From the NCBI RefSeq assembly GCF_001411555.2, contig NC_049913.1, positions 124,001 to 188,000 on the forward strand: a DNA stretch of 64,000 nt, read 5' to 3'. Made by a program: the position numbers and the translations under genes. Source of the DNA: Juglans regia (taxonomy: Eukaryota > Streptophyta > Magnoliopsida > Fagales > Juglandaceae). Below, in pieces: positions 46,770-58,800 of the stretch. Within the stretch, counting starts at the first letter, position 1, and every line of letters starts with the position of its first letter. Under the pieces are notes generated by a model, which searched no databases, was not told where the DNA came from, and worked only from the letters and a program-made list of their open reading frames with translations.

Positions 46770-48964
46770 ATGGATCGTCCACAAGGGGATGTGGCGGATA
46801 CCAATGATACAACTCCTACACCGGTGGGTACTTCCACCCTTAGAGCCACATCTAGGGTAGCTACATCTAGAGCAGCTACATCTTGTGCGAGTAGTCGACT
46901 CCTACTCCCAGTAGATCTAAAGCAGCTACATCTAGGACAGCTACGAAGAGGAGGAGATACCCATTAAGCAAGATCAACCACCATGAACTTCTAAAAAGAG
47001 GTCGTGGACATGAGAGTATTTCACCAAAATTTCAGGTGAAAAAGCAAACCAGGTAGCAATATGTCATTACTGTGGGCAACTTTGTGGATGTCATTTGAAG
47101 AAGCAAGGCACCGGTGTGTTAATATCATATCTAAATGGTTGCCAACAATATAAGATAGCGAAGGGATTGGTGGCTACTGATCAGACCAACCTCAGTTACC
47201 AAACTTCTACAGCCACTGATGGTACACATACTAAGAAATTGGTCATCCCTCAATACAGTGAGAAGATGTTGAGGGACATGCTTGTAGAGATGATAATTAC
47301 TGATGAGATTCCCTTTACCACAATTGAGAAAATAGGCTTTCGAAAGTTTCTAAACTTTGTTGAGCTACGATTTCTCATTCCATCACGGTATACAGTGATG
47401 TGAGATTGTATGAAGAGCCAAGCGAAAGACAAGGCGGAGATGAGGAAGATATTTATTACCACTGGCCAGAGAGTGTCATTTACGACTGACACATGGACAT
47501 CCATTCAGAACGTCTGCTACATGTGTATCACAGCACATTACATTGACAGTGAGTAGATTTTGCATAAAAAATTATTGGTTTTAAAGATATTGTGGATCAT
47601 AAAGGTGCATCCATTAGGGCGAAAATTGATGATTGTTTAAAGGACTGAAAAGTGCTGTGTATTACAGTTGACAATGCCAGTGCCAATGAAACAACAATTG
47701 ATTGGTTTAAGCGAAACACGAAGGTGAGGAATGATGTCATTCGGGCCCACGAGTTTATTCATGTTCGATGATGTGCTCATATCATCAACCTCATAGTTGT
47801 TGAGAGGTTAAAAGAGGTTGATGATTCCATTACCCGAGTCCGCAGCATTGTACAATATGTGAGGGGTTCCCCTCAAAGGCTTGCCAAGTTTAAGGTTATA
47901 GCAGAAAATCTTAAAATTGAATGTTCTAGTATATTGTGCTTGGACGTTTCGACTCGATGGAACTCTACATTCATGATGTTGGATGTGGCACAAAAGTACC
48001 AAAAAACATTCGAGGGGATGAAGGTCGAGGATGGGGGCCTGAGGTATACTTTGTTGCAGCCAGTAGGACAGGGGTTCGGTGTGCTAGACGCACATGATTG
48101 GACCAGTGTGAGCTACTTTGTTGAATTTTTAAGAATTTTTTATGACATAATCATGCGGCTATTTGGATCCAAACATACGACTGTGAACTCATTCTTCAGC
48201 GAGTTCTCGGAGCTTCACTTCCACTTGGAAAATAGTTGTACTGGCTCTGGTGGATTGTTATCTGCTATGGCTACGAGGATGAAAACCAAATATGATAATA
48301 TTGGGGGAATATTGAGAAGATAAATAGATTGCTATTTGTGACTGTGATCCTTAACCTCCGCTATAAGTTGGCTGTTCTAGAATTTTGGGTACATTCCATC
48401 CTCGGGGCAATGAAGGCTGCAGAGTTTATTAGAGTGCTAAAAAATGATATTGATGACCTATATAATCACTACAACAATAGTTGTCAGCCTTCATTTACAG
48501 CTGATAGCTCCTTACATTCGAGGCTGACGGGGTCGATAGCTTCCTCAGATGATACTGACCCATCTGTAGGGGTTAGAGGACATCGTATTATCCAGCAGTA
48601 TCATCAACTCATATCAATAAGGAATATTATGCATTGTACATATGAGGGAGGTTGAACGATATTTTATGGAAGCTGTCGAGGTACCTAGTAATGTATTTCA
48701 GCTATTAACTTGGTGGAACGTTAATTCCACCAAGTTAATAGCTGAGATGTGCTAGTCATTCATGTCACTACGGTTGCCTCAGAGTCGGTATTTATCACTG
48801 GAGGTCGCGTGTTGGATGCTTATCGGAGTTCATTGTCACTGTCAACCGTGAAGGCCCTCGTTTGCACACAGAATTGGATAAGTGAAACGCCCATTAGACT
48901 AGATATCGTTGGCGTTGATGCCGAGAGCTATATGCTTGAATCGGGTAACTTTATATGCTTTTAA
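46770..48964 (+). pseudogene. hAT (Ac/BED-type) transposase remnant
   Basis: An N-terminal region of short repeated Ala/Thr/Ser/Arg codons (four agctacatctag words) precedes a BED zinc finger (CHYCGQLCGCHLKKQGT, about 47065). The hAT core follows (IPQYSEKMLRDMLVEMI; FTTDTWTSIQNVCYMCITAHY; DVSTRWNSTFMMLDVAQKY). The C-terminal dimerisation region is at about 48760-48900 (VASESVFITGGRVLDAYRSSLS). Frames shift at several points and stops occur, for example at 47401 and 47551. A 21-bp inverted duplication occurs just before the dimerisation region. Confidence 0.85.
48698..48745. repeat. Perfect hairpin, 21-bp arms, in hAT coding sequence
   Basis: The left arm 48698-48718 and right arm 48725-48745 are exact reverse complements around a 6-nt loop (cgttaa). 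The sequence lies within the reading for LLTWWNVNSTK. Confidence 0.9.
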
Positions 48965-49683
48965 ATGATTATTTAATTACTTTTAATGTTTCTAACTTCT
49001 ACTTTTTATGATTTTATAGATCTAATTGTGAACCCTAACATAATTTCCGATGACTGAGAGTCTGAGACGGACGCCTCTTGAGAGTTGGGATGGAGTTGAG
49101 AGAATCCCCTTTCTTGGTAAGAATTAAATTCTACTTTTACCGTGTTCAATTTTTTTTTATCAATTTTTTATCATTTATTAATTGTAACTATCTATCTTCA
49201 TTTCAAATATCATCAATGGAACATTGAGATTTGAGTGAAATGAGCATTTAATATTTATGTAGTTAACTTCCAAGGATAAGTCAATATTGTTATTACGTTA
49301 TAAATGAAACTGTTATAACTTATGACTATATCATACATGTTATTTAGTTTTTAAACTATTATATTTAAGCTTTTTTTTATTATCTTTTCAGTATTTTTTT
49401 TTACAGGTTTGGACTTGGACTTTGGTGATCATATTTAATAATTTATGTAGTTACATTACATTATGCTCGATTTGAGCAAAAACTGAAACAAGGACCCATC
49501 ACAAGGCACATGATACTCTTATTAGTCTTAATGTCTTATATGGAAAGTAATCTCAATCACTTTCCATGTTTCTTCTAAACATCAATTGGGTGATTTTTTC
49601 ACCAAGCTTTTAAGGTGAGATCAATTTTATACTCTTCTTAGCAAGTTGGGTGTCCATAACTTACATATTTCAGCTTGAGGGGC

Positions 49684-50086
49684 TATTATTGTATAAAGAT
49701 TATATTAGTTTTAATCACACGTATGTTCATTAGTTATTGTATTATATATGAGTCGGGTTACTCTGCCGTCTAAAGTAGTTCACTCTATTTGACCGATAGG
49801 TATTTTTTGTAATTTTTTTTTATTTTTCTATTCATATTATTTTAATATATTTTAATATTTTTAAAAAATAAAAAATATATACCAATATAGTTCAAATTAT
49901 TTTCTTAATTATTAAGTAAAAATTTTTTTATTTTTTTCGGAGCAGTCAAGTAGAGCGTTCAAACTTCACTTATTAGGCAAACTAGCTTTTTCCATTATAT
50001 ATTCTTGTATTTTACTTTTTCCGTATGATGAAATACAGATTCTAAAATTTTCCCACATTATCGAGCATTCTCTCGAGTCTCTATCA
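49684..50086 (+). repeat. Copia 3' LTR with an AT-rich insert
   Basis: LTR sequence at 49684-49740 and about 49990-50086 matches the 5' LTR. Between them lies about 240 bp of AT-rich sequence with imperfect inverted ends (cactctatttgaccg and the complement of caagtagagcgttca), probably a MITE. Confidence 0.75.
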
Positions 50087-50115
50087 GGAAAAAGCAGCAG
50101 TGAAAAGAGGCGGAA

Positions 50116-50346
50116 ATGGCGAATAAGGCCCTGCGACCCACGGGAGAGTTCTTCAGGAGGAGGGACCAGTGGAGGAATCACCCGATGCTGACGAACCAGC
50201 TCCGCCACGCCACTCCTGGCCTCGGCATCGCTCTCGTTGCCTTTGGCATCTACATCGTCGGCGAGCAAGTTTACAACAGCCTCCACGCTCCCTCTTCTTC
50301 CCACTCCCACCACTCTTCTCCAACTTCTTCCTCTGCTTCTAACTGA
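50116..50346 (+). CDS. NDUFB3: NADH dehydrogenase 1 beta subcomplex subunit 3 (NDUFB3-like), 76 aa
   Basis: Complete single-exon frame. The N-terminus RRRDQWRNHPMLTNQLRHATPG is typical of the plant B12/NDUFB3 accessory subunit of mitochondrial complex I. A single hydrophobic membrane segment follows (GLGIALVAFGIYIVGEQVYN), and a Ser/His-rich tail ends the protein. The length matches the plant family (about 70-80 residues). The copia 3' LTR ends only 29 bp before the ATG, so most of the original 5' UTR and promoter now lies about 9.7 kb upstream, at 40300-40407. The ATG and the reading frame are intact; whether it is still expressed, and from which promoter, is not known. Confidence 0.9.
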   Translation: MANKALRPTGEFFRRRDQWRNHPMLTNQLRHATPGLGIALVAFGIYIVGEQVYNSLHAPSSSHSHHSSPTSSSASN

Positions 50347-51364
50347 AGGTCATAAATTTCTACTTTAACGCTTTCCTCTGCTTTTCGATTCGATCTTGTT
50401 TGATATCGTCCTTCACTATTTATATGCGCCCTAGTCTTGTGTTTCTCTATAAATCGTTTTCTAGTTAAGGTAGTTATATCAATAATTAGTAACTGAATGC
50501 CGTATTTTGGGAATCAGCAATTGGTGAGAGAATCTGTATTTTTTCATGTAGAATGACAGACTGAAATTACGTTTGGTGAAAAAATAGTGCAGGTTTTTTT
50601 TTTTTTTATTATTATTAATTGATTGGGGATTTTGCTTGCGGGCGGGCGGGGGGTCGGTTGACCATGGTGATGGGGAATAGAGCCATAAGCGAAGCTCTCA
50701 ACCATCAATATATACTTAGGTTCAAAGTTTAAAATGATGTGTGTATGGGATTGAATTTCAAGACTGTATTATTGAACTCAATGTTCCTATTTTTGAAATT
50801 TCAATATGATAGTGTAACGGTGAAGAGCACCCATAAGCTTGAGTTGGGTTATTGAGTCTTCAAACGAAAAACTGATTGTCTACTGGCTGACCCAACTCTC
50901 TTGACAAAAGAATTGTATAATGTTCCTATTTTCATGGTTCTAAATAACTCTACTAATAGTTTCTGGTCTGCATATCATATGGTGGTGTGGCCTTATATGT
51001 GAATATTTTCTAATCATCAAGAATGTTGTATTTGTTCTTTTTATTCTGCCTTTCTTTCATTATTATCATCTACCTCATGCAGTTTTGTGGGGAGTTAGTA
51101 TATCCTCTCATTTTTTTTTCCTCTATGCAAATGAACTTCTACCTTGTGGTTGAGATTTGCTTTTGTCAAGTCTAATAGTTGATCTGCTTGCCTATCTTTT
51201 ACATCTTTTACATAGACCACCTGTTGCTAACTCATGAAAGGAATTATTATAGTTTGGAAGTTTAAGAAAAAATAAGGGTGAAACGGAATGAGTTTATTAT
51301 TTATGTCTGTGACCTATGGTTTGCAAATGCTGAATCTGTCAAGTTCCTTATACAAGCAAGCAAT
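50347..51364. other. 3' region of the NDUFB3-like gene and intergenic sequence
   Basis: No coding gene. A GC-rich ggcgggcgggg stretch lies at about 50640-50652 beside a T-run. Confidence 0.5.
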
Positions 51365-52290
51365 TTTTTTTTTTATAAGTAATCAAGAAGTTTTATTGGC
51401 AAAGCCCAAGTACACAGGACGTATACATGAGAAATACCTATCTATAATGTACAATTGAAAGAAGAAAGTCATGGACATTGAGTCCATTACAAACAATAGT
51501 CCCCACCCAAGAAGAAAAAAACTTTCAGCTCCTCCATTGTTCTCTCTTGGTTTTCAAAGCTTCTATCATTTTGCTCCCGCCAAATACACCAACACATTCA
51601 TATAGGGACCATTTTCCATATTGCTGCAACTTGTGTATTTCCTCAAAGGCCTCTCCAGCATGCTAGAAAGTCTAACAATTTGCCGGGCATAACCCATGAT
51701 AAACCAAGTCCTGTAAAAAAAATAATCTCACAGGGTCCTAGCCACCTTGCAATGTAGAAACAAATGATCAGCAGATTCACCATCTTTCTTACACATATAA
51801 CATCAGTCTAATACCATTAATCGACGCCTCTTGAGATTTTTCATGGTGAGAGTTTTGTCCAAAGCTGTTGCCCAAACAAAAAAAGCTGCTTTTGAAGGAG
51901 CTTTGGTCTGCCAGATGCTCTTCCATGGGAATGAGAACCTACCCAGGTTTGATAAAACTCTGTGAAATGATCGGACCGTAAATTTACCATTTTTTTGGAA
52001 GGGCTCCAAAACATCCTATACATCATACCCTCGGTTATACGTACTGAATACAAAGCTGCATAGAAGTCTGAAATAACGTCCAACTCCCAATTTTGGGCTG
52101 CCCTAGTGAAATCCACATTCCAACTCCAAGCAAGCATTTGCAGTGCAATGAGAGGCAGTTCTCATTTTTTTCGAGCATATCTTTAGTTTTTCCAGCCAAT
52201 CTTATGCTCTATGACCCTTTAGCTTGGTTGAATGCTTACACTAGTTTCCAAGTCTCCAATCTATTGGGGGTCTAAGGAATTTTGCTCTTT
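51365..52290 (-). mobile_element. 5'-truncated LINE fragment (zf-RVT and 3' end)
   Basis: Minus strand: the C-terminal ORF2 part with KSIWQTKAPSKAAFFVWA, RRRLMVLD and a CYMCKKDGES-type zinc segment, then stops and a trailer ending in an A-tail (T-run on the plus strand at about 51365-51376). It resembles the LINE at 4143-7193. A separate plus-strand LINE tail may end at about 52345. Confidence 0.75.
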
Positions 52291-52379
52291 TTCTTCCTCT
52301 AGCTAGACAATCCTTTTGTATACTTGGGTTACTTATAAAAAAAATGGAAAAAAAAAGGAAAAAAGAAAGAGGGGTGATA

Positions 52380-54007
52380 TATCTCATAATTTTTACCATC
52401 ATTCTTTCATCATCCCTAATGTTTCATTAAATAATTGGAAGGATGGATGTTTAAAAGAATGACGAGTGGTATATTTGGGGGAAAAAATCCTATACTCCCT
52501 CCGTTTGTTCTTACTTTTTCTCTCTCACTTTTCAAAAGTATTTATGGTCTCTGCAAATTGATTTTTTGACAAATAGCTAATCTTGCAGATGAGTTATTGG
52601 TGGAAGGAATGAAGCTTGGGCCATCTCGTATTTCAGCATTCCTCCCTCTGATTTGTTGTTAATAAAGTAGAAAATTCTCAATGGACATGAAAGTTAAAGC
52701 ATGCAATTATGGATGTGTTTCATAAGCTGGAATGTGGAACTTCTAGTAAAGCCACAATATGGAAGTTTTAATTACTGTCTTTCTATTTCTATTCACCATG
52801 CATGCATATGGCTCAATATATGTTTTTTCTTTCTTTTCATAATATACATTTGTCTTTCTTTGGTGGGGTTCCTCTTGCATGGTGAGCCTGGAAAGAAGAA
52901 GAGGGGTTCTTTGGGCTGTCTAATTGATTTATTTAGTTTGGGAGACAATGAGATGTCAAGTCTCACGATGACTCCTATAATTTTAAGGAGCTTAGCTATT
53001 TATAAAAAAAAAAGTTTTTAGAAGCTTAAATATGGTATTGACTAGACTTATTGGGATATAAGTTTAGATAAGGTTCTTTATTTGGGTCCTTAATACTTGT
53101 AATGACGGTAATAGGGCGTATACCTAGAACTTCTTCTGCCCCTCCATCTTAATTTATTTTAGGGAATTTTTTAGGAAAAGGTTGGGATTGACAGCACTTT
53201 ATATTGTGTCCAAGGCTCCACGTATGGAATTAGAGATAAGATCTATAGATTGATTTCACACTATTTATTTAATACATTCAAAATACTTATATTGGTAGCA
53301 CTGAGCCACTGAATACTGTGAGATCTGCAAAATCGCAAACTCCATCGTTAAATTTAAATAAAGAAATGTCGGAAATCCTAAACAAAAGATTCCCAAATGA
53401 TAAGAGGATCTTAACTATTTGATAAATTAAAGAAATATGTGACGTCGGGAATGTGATCTAATGACACTTTATCGATCAATTGCCTATCAACACTATGAAT
53501 TCTTTATTTAGAATTTATACAAATAATTTCTATTTTTTAGAGACACAGAATGAAGACTATTAGCATTTGTTAGCATCCATAAAAAATGAGATTTGAGAAG
53601 GGCCATCACATTTTGCAATATGTCCTTTTAATACAATAAGAAATAATATTTACAATCATAATGTAAGTAAGTGTCGCACACTTTTATTAAAAAAAGTAAG
53701 TAAATATAGAATTCACATGAAAAAATTAATTTTTTAATTACAAATTCTATACTTCTTAAAAAAAATACATAACACTTACACAATCCAAATTATATCTAGT
53801 GGAGGAGTGGAGAGATTTGTGGTGTGTGAACTGGGTATGAAAAATTATGGTCGATTAATTTATAACTATTTTATCACTCCATTTAAAAAATTAAAAATAT
53901 TTATATAAAATTAAAATTAAAATTTAATAAAATATCACAATTATATTAATAAATTATAAAAAATTTAGGATGGGTCTACAGCCAGCTAGGAACTCTCACT
54001 GCGACTT
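52380..54007. other. AT-rich intergenic stretch, no gene
   Basis: No supported ORF or RNA gene. The text is mostly low-complexity A+T with short remnants of repeats. Confidence 0.5.
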
Positions 54008-54010
54008 TTA

Positions 54011-54536
54011 GAGCATCCACATTGAACTATGTGTGTATATATATATATATGCAAAGTCATATTTGCATAATATGACTCTAAAATCCTCTACATTGACTGC
54101 TTATCTAAATTTAGATAACTACTATTCAATCTTCAAAATATATTTTAATCATTATTTATCTATTCCCTCACTTTCTCTCTCAATCCTTTTCTTTTCTCTC
54201 TATTTGAACAACACAACAAACTTCACTAGCACATTTATTTTATTATTATAATATTATATATATATATTTTCATTTTATTATATTTTCAATATAATATATA
54301 AAAAAATTATATTTTTTATTATTACATTTGTATTATTAATGTCAAATGTATGTAGTTGATGTTAATTGTAAAATATATAAAAAAAAAAATTTTAGCAAAA
54401 AATTAATAATAAAAAAATATTATTATTTTATCTCAAATATGAATAAGTCAAGATGAAAATTTTACTTAAATGACAAAATAGTTATGCAAAAGAGGTAATT
54501 TTACATATGCATATGTATAGACCAATGTTAATGCTC
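54011..54536. mobile_element. Harbinger-type MITE, 526 bp
   Basis: Terminal inverted repeats gagcatccacattg and (reverse complement of the right end) gagcattaacattgg. Flanking trinucleotides are TTA and TAA, one mismatch away from a 3-bp duplication. The left 170 bp match 3360-3540 and the right 170 bp match 9430-9600, the two ends of the large element at the start of the window. Confidence 0.75.
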
Positions 54537-55150
54537 TAAAGTTCATTTTTATTGTTGTTTTTTTTTTCTTTTATATGTTTTTAATATTATAATATTATTA
54601 AAAAATAGTTACTTAAACATTAAATAAAAAAATTAAAAAAAATGAAAGAAAGGCATTTTCAAGCGTCAACGTCGGTAAGAGCATTAGCATTGGATTGATT
54701 ATTTTATTCTTTAAATTTTAACTAATATGTAAGTTTTTCACGTTTAACTAATCATTCAAAACTTAAAATCTACAGTAAATTAGTCATCACACTCTTTATA
54801 ATAATAAAATATTATTATTTTTTATTTTTATAATTAATTTTTATTTTTTAATTAATTTTATTTTTATAACTTCCTATAATTTTTAATAATCATATTTATT
54901 TTTATTTTTATAATTCAATAAATAAAATTTCATCACGCGATATTTTTTGAAATTTCCATTTTTATCTTCTGAAACTTCCATTAGTCATCATATTTTTTGA
55001 CTTTTTATAATCAGATAAAATTCCTTTAATTTCTTTGAAACTACAAAAAAACATCGTTACAAAACTTTCACGGATCTCCATGGTCTTGCCTCTTGATGAA
55101 ATCAGCCAGGTAGGTAGCTTCACCACAAAATCAGCATCACTCTATATTTC
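54537..55150. other. AT-rich intergenic stretch with a second MITE-like left end
   Basis: gagcattagcattggattg at about 54678 resembles the Harbinger MITE terminus, but no matching right end was found. Confidence 0.4.
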
Positions 55151-55156
55151 AGTATT

Positions 55157-55570
55157 GGATCATGCTACAGCCCCCGCTGGGGGCTCCCGCTGGGAGCTCC
55201 CGCTGGGGGCTGTAGTATATATTATATGTGTTTTTTTTAAGTTGTTTTTTATATAATTTTTTTAATATTTTTTAAAAAATAAAAAAAATTTAGAACATCA
55301 TTAAAAACACTTTCTTAATCAAGAAGTAAAAAAAAAATTATTAAAAAATACTTCCTTAATCACGAAGTAAAATAAAAAATCATAAAAAAATATTTTATAT
55401 TTTACTTCGTGATTAAGCAAGTATTATTTAATAATATTATAAATTTTTTTATTTTTTAAAAATATTTAAAATTATTAAAAATATCTATATAAAAAAAAAT
55501 TAAAAAATACACGTAATAAAATACACTGGAGCTCCAGCGGGAGCTCTCAGCGAGAGCTCCAGCATTTTCC
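55157..55570. repeat. Fold-back MITE-like element with GC-rich ends
   Basis: GC-rich ends made of cccgctgggggct-type words (left) and ggagctccagcgggagct (right) enclose about 300 bp of A+T. The core is an inverted repeat, cttaatcacgaagtaaaat (55355-55373) and its complement (55408-55426). Confidence 0.65.
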
Positions 55571-55631
55571 TTTAGTATTACTGTAGCTCATATTTGAGAT
55601 GAAAGTCTCTGGCTAATTTAAAGTAAGCCGG

Positions 55632-55745
55632 TTATTATTAAAATTAGTCAAATATAAAAAAGAATTCAATGTGGGCCTTAAAATTAGTCAAATATAAAGA
55701 ATTCAACGTGGGCCAGTTATTATTAAAATTAATCAAATATAAAGA
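55632..55745. promoter_or_regulatory. Tandem repeat in MMT promoter with two TGGGCC sites
   Basis: Three imperfect copies of ttaaaattagtcaaatataa; the first two are each followed by gaattcaaYgtgggcc. TGGGCC (55673-55678 and 55710-55715) matches the site II motif bound by TCP factors. It lies about 180-260 bp upstream of the MMT ATG. Confidence 0.5.
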
Positions 55746-55894
55746 TAAAAATGCATTTAACCAATTCAACACCGATACTCTAATTCATCCAATCCATCCC
55801 TTCCTCCCATCTCATCCCCCATTTCTTCTGCACTGCAAAAACAACCACCTTTTCCTTTAGCAGCTGCTGCTGCTTTGAGTGGTCGAGTGACTTT

Positions 55895-58800
55895 ATGGGG
55901 CTTACTGTGGAGGACTTCTTGAACGAGTGCCAGCAGTCCGGTGATGCGGCCTACGCTGCCTTCCGATCCTTGCTCGATCGCCTCGAGAATCCCACCACCC
56001 GCGTTGACGCCCGCATCTTCCTCTCCCTTCTCCAGAATCGCTTCGCCTCCTCCCCTTCCAAACTCGCCGCCGATCAGTTCTTCCACTCTTTCCATTTTCG
56101 TATCGACGACATTCTCCTAGATCAATACCAAGGTAATCCCCCCCGCCCCGGGCGCCAAACAAAGTTTATCATGTCTGATTACATTTCCAAATTTGTCGAC
56201 CACGCCCTTGCTTTTTTCCGGATTATTTTCTCCCTTTTTGGATTTTACTCTCTCTCTCTCTCTCATACCAACCACTGCGCGTGCAGGATACCAGGGTAGG
56301 AAGAAACTGACAACGATGGTGATCCCTAGCATATTTGTTCCCGAAGACTGGTCCTTCACTTTCTACGAAGGACTGAATAGACACCCGGACTCTATCTTCA
56401 AGGACAAGACGGTCGCTGAGCTTGGTTGTGGGAATGGATGGATATCCATTGCCATTGCTGACAAGTGGTTGCCCTCTAAGGTTTCTTTTTCTTTTTCTCC
56501 TCTTTTCATCTCTCTCACATATTTCATTTTCATATGTATCTGCATATATGGTTGGTACTTCTCTCAAGTAACCTCTTTGCAGGTGTATGGGCTTGATATT
56601 AATCCTAGAGCCGTCAAGATTTCATGGATAAACTTATACTTGAATGCCTTAGATGAGAAAGGTCAGCCCATATATGATGCAGAGAATAAAACTTTGCTTG
56701 ACAGGGTGGAGTTTCATGAATCCGATCTACTCTCTCACTGTAGAGATCATGGCATTCAACTTGAACGAATTGTTGGATGCATACCTCAGGTATTGTTTCT
56801 TACACAATTTGATTTAAAGATGTCTATTTCGATTTATAATCGTTGTTACTCCTGGGTTGGGTTGCCCTTATTTGTGTTCTTCTTGCAGATTCTTAACCCA
56901 AATCCTGATGCAATGTCTAAGATGATTACAGAAAATGCGAGCGAGGAATTTCTGCATTCGCTGAGTAATTATTGTGCACTTCAGGTTACTGGGAGATCTT
57001 TAATACTTTTAGTGTCAGTGTGCGTTTAAAAAATGTTTTCACGTTAGCTTTGCATGTCTAGTTTGTATGCCCCTCGTTTGAAAGTCATTGATAGATGATC
57101 GAAAAACTTCAGTGATTATTTGATTATAATTTATTTTACCTTCTTATAATTTATGCGTGTTATTTTCTCTATAGGGTTTTGTTGAGGACCAGTTTGGCTT
57201 AGGCCTAATTGCGAGGGCAGTTGAGGAAGGAATAGCTGTCATCAAACCTCTGGGGATCATGATCTTCAATATGGGAGGCCGTCCAGGACAGGCAGTTTGT
57301 AAACGCCTGTTTGAGCGCCGTGGTTTCCGGATCTCCAAGATTTGGCAGACTAAAGTTATTCAGGCAAGTAAGCCCCCGTTTCCGTTCAAAATTATTTTTT
57401 CCAATCCAAAATGTGCCTCTTGAAGTTTTCTGCCACAGGCCTCGGATACAGATATTTCAGCCTTGGTTGAAATTGAGAAGAACAGTCCACACCGTTTTGA
57501 GTTCTTCATGGGGCTTTCTGGAGATCAGCCTATTTGTGCTCGAACAGCATGGGCCTATGGGAAGGCTGGGGGTAGTATTTCTCATGCATTATCAGTTTAC
57601 AGTTGTCAGCTTCGTCAACCAAATCAGGTGCTCAGTTCAGTTTAGTCTGTATTTTAACCAAGTGGAAGTTCATTGCACCATTTTGGAAAGGGCAATAATA
57701 AGGAAAATGGTTCGAATAAATTTGACAGGTCAAGACAATTTTTGAGTTTCTTAAAAACGGCTCCCATGAGATCAGCAGTTCTTTAGATTTATCTTTTGAA
57801 GATGATTCTGTTGCTGATGAGAAGATTCCAATGCTGGCTTATCTTGCTACTGTCTTGAAAGAGAGTTCCTTTTTCCCGTACGAGCCACCGGCTGGAAACA
57901 AGCGATTCCGTGATCTCATTGCAGGTTTTATGAAAACATATCACCACATTCCACTGAATGCTGACGTAAGAAAACTTTTAACTCTGTACTTCTTATGAAA
58001 AATCAAACTTTAACCCTGTTATAATATTTAGTCATACTATTACTTTCTAGCTCGTTTTTATGTAACTAGGTGTATGCTTTTTGTATACCTCCTGCATAGT
58101 TAGGCTATGCCTATTTACTACTATCGATAAAATGTTTTTTTACTTATGAAAAAAAATATATTTATACTGCTCACTTTCAGGCTAGAAAAACAAAACAAAA
58201 CAGCAGCATGTGATATTTTTCACTTTCTAGTATCGTTCAATGTAACATTCTTCCTAACTTGTTTTTCCCCTCGATTCTGGCACAGAACGTTGTTGTCTTT
58301 CCTTCGAGGGCTGTGGCAATTGAGAATTCTCTTCGATTGTTCTCCCCCCGCCTTGCAATTGTTGATGAACATCTGACCCAACACCTACCTAGGCAATGGC
58401 TAACATCTTTGGCAATTGAGGTATGCTGCCTTATGAAGGTGTTTTTTTTTTTTTTGTCTTTGGCTTGTTATATATGTCACCCAATGGTATGATCACATGA
58501 CCACTCTTTCCATGTCATTCTTACTGGGGGCAGGAAGCAGCATTTGAGCTAGAGCACATTGAACTTTTTGGTGCTGTCACAAATTCAAATGTCGATGTCA
58601 TTCTTTGTAATACTATGCACTCGTATGAATGGATTTGGCCACCCTTACTGCACACATGCATGGGAATACTCACCAATCAATGTAAAATTAATCGAAGAGC
58701 TCGCTACCAATGCCTCATGGGTGAATTGGTGATGATATGAATGCTAGATATAGATGGCCAATTATAGATTAATCTCATCTTGTACCTAGATGTCTTTTTG

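Larger units (their letters stand above)
44675..49545 (+). mobile_element. hAT-type DNA transposon nested in the copia RNase H region
   Basis: The left end starts ctagggctgggcaaaattc at about 44679, followed by subterminal TCCGATTCCGA/GGAGTCGGAG repeats typical of plant hAT elements. The copia reading stops at about 44670 and resumes at about 49545 (QLGDFFTK), which bounds the insert. The right terminus is not conserved enough to place exactly, and the 8-bp target duplication was not identified. Confidence 0.7.
40408..50086 (+). mobile_element. Ty1/copia LTR retrotransposon, decayed, with nested hAT element
   Basis: The 5' LTR (40408-40573) and 3' LTR (49684-50086, including a later insert of about 240 bp) share their start (tattattgtata) and end (attctagaattttcccacat or close variant). 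A tRNA-Met primer site tggtatcaga begins at 40574, and a short purine tract ttgagggg precedes the 3' LTR. Flanking 5-mers ggaag (40403-40407) and ggaaa (50087-50091) match at 4 of 5 positions, as expected for an old target duplication. Gag, integrase, RT and RNase H follow in copia order with many stops. The RNase H region is split by the hAT insert and resumes at about 49545. Confidence 0.88.

Noticed and set aside
55766..56567. Minus-strand ORFs of 80-114 codons
   Set aside because: Antisense of MMT exons 1 and 2, without any recognisable domain.
58535..58740. Exon-like open stretch after a good acceptor (gggggcag) following MMT exon 8
   Set aside because: In phase with exon 8, but it has no match to the known MMT domain order, and exon 8 joins cleanly to 61120. 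It is probably intronic.
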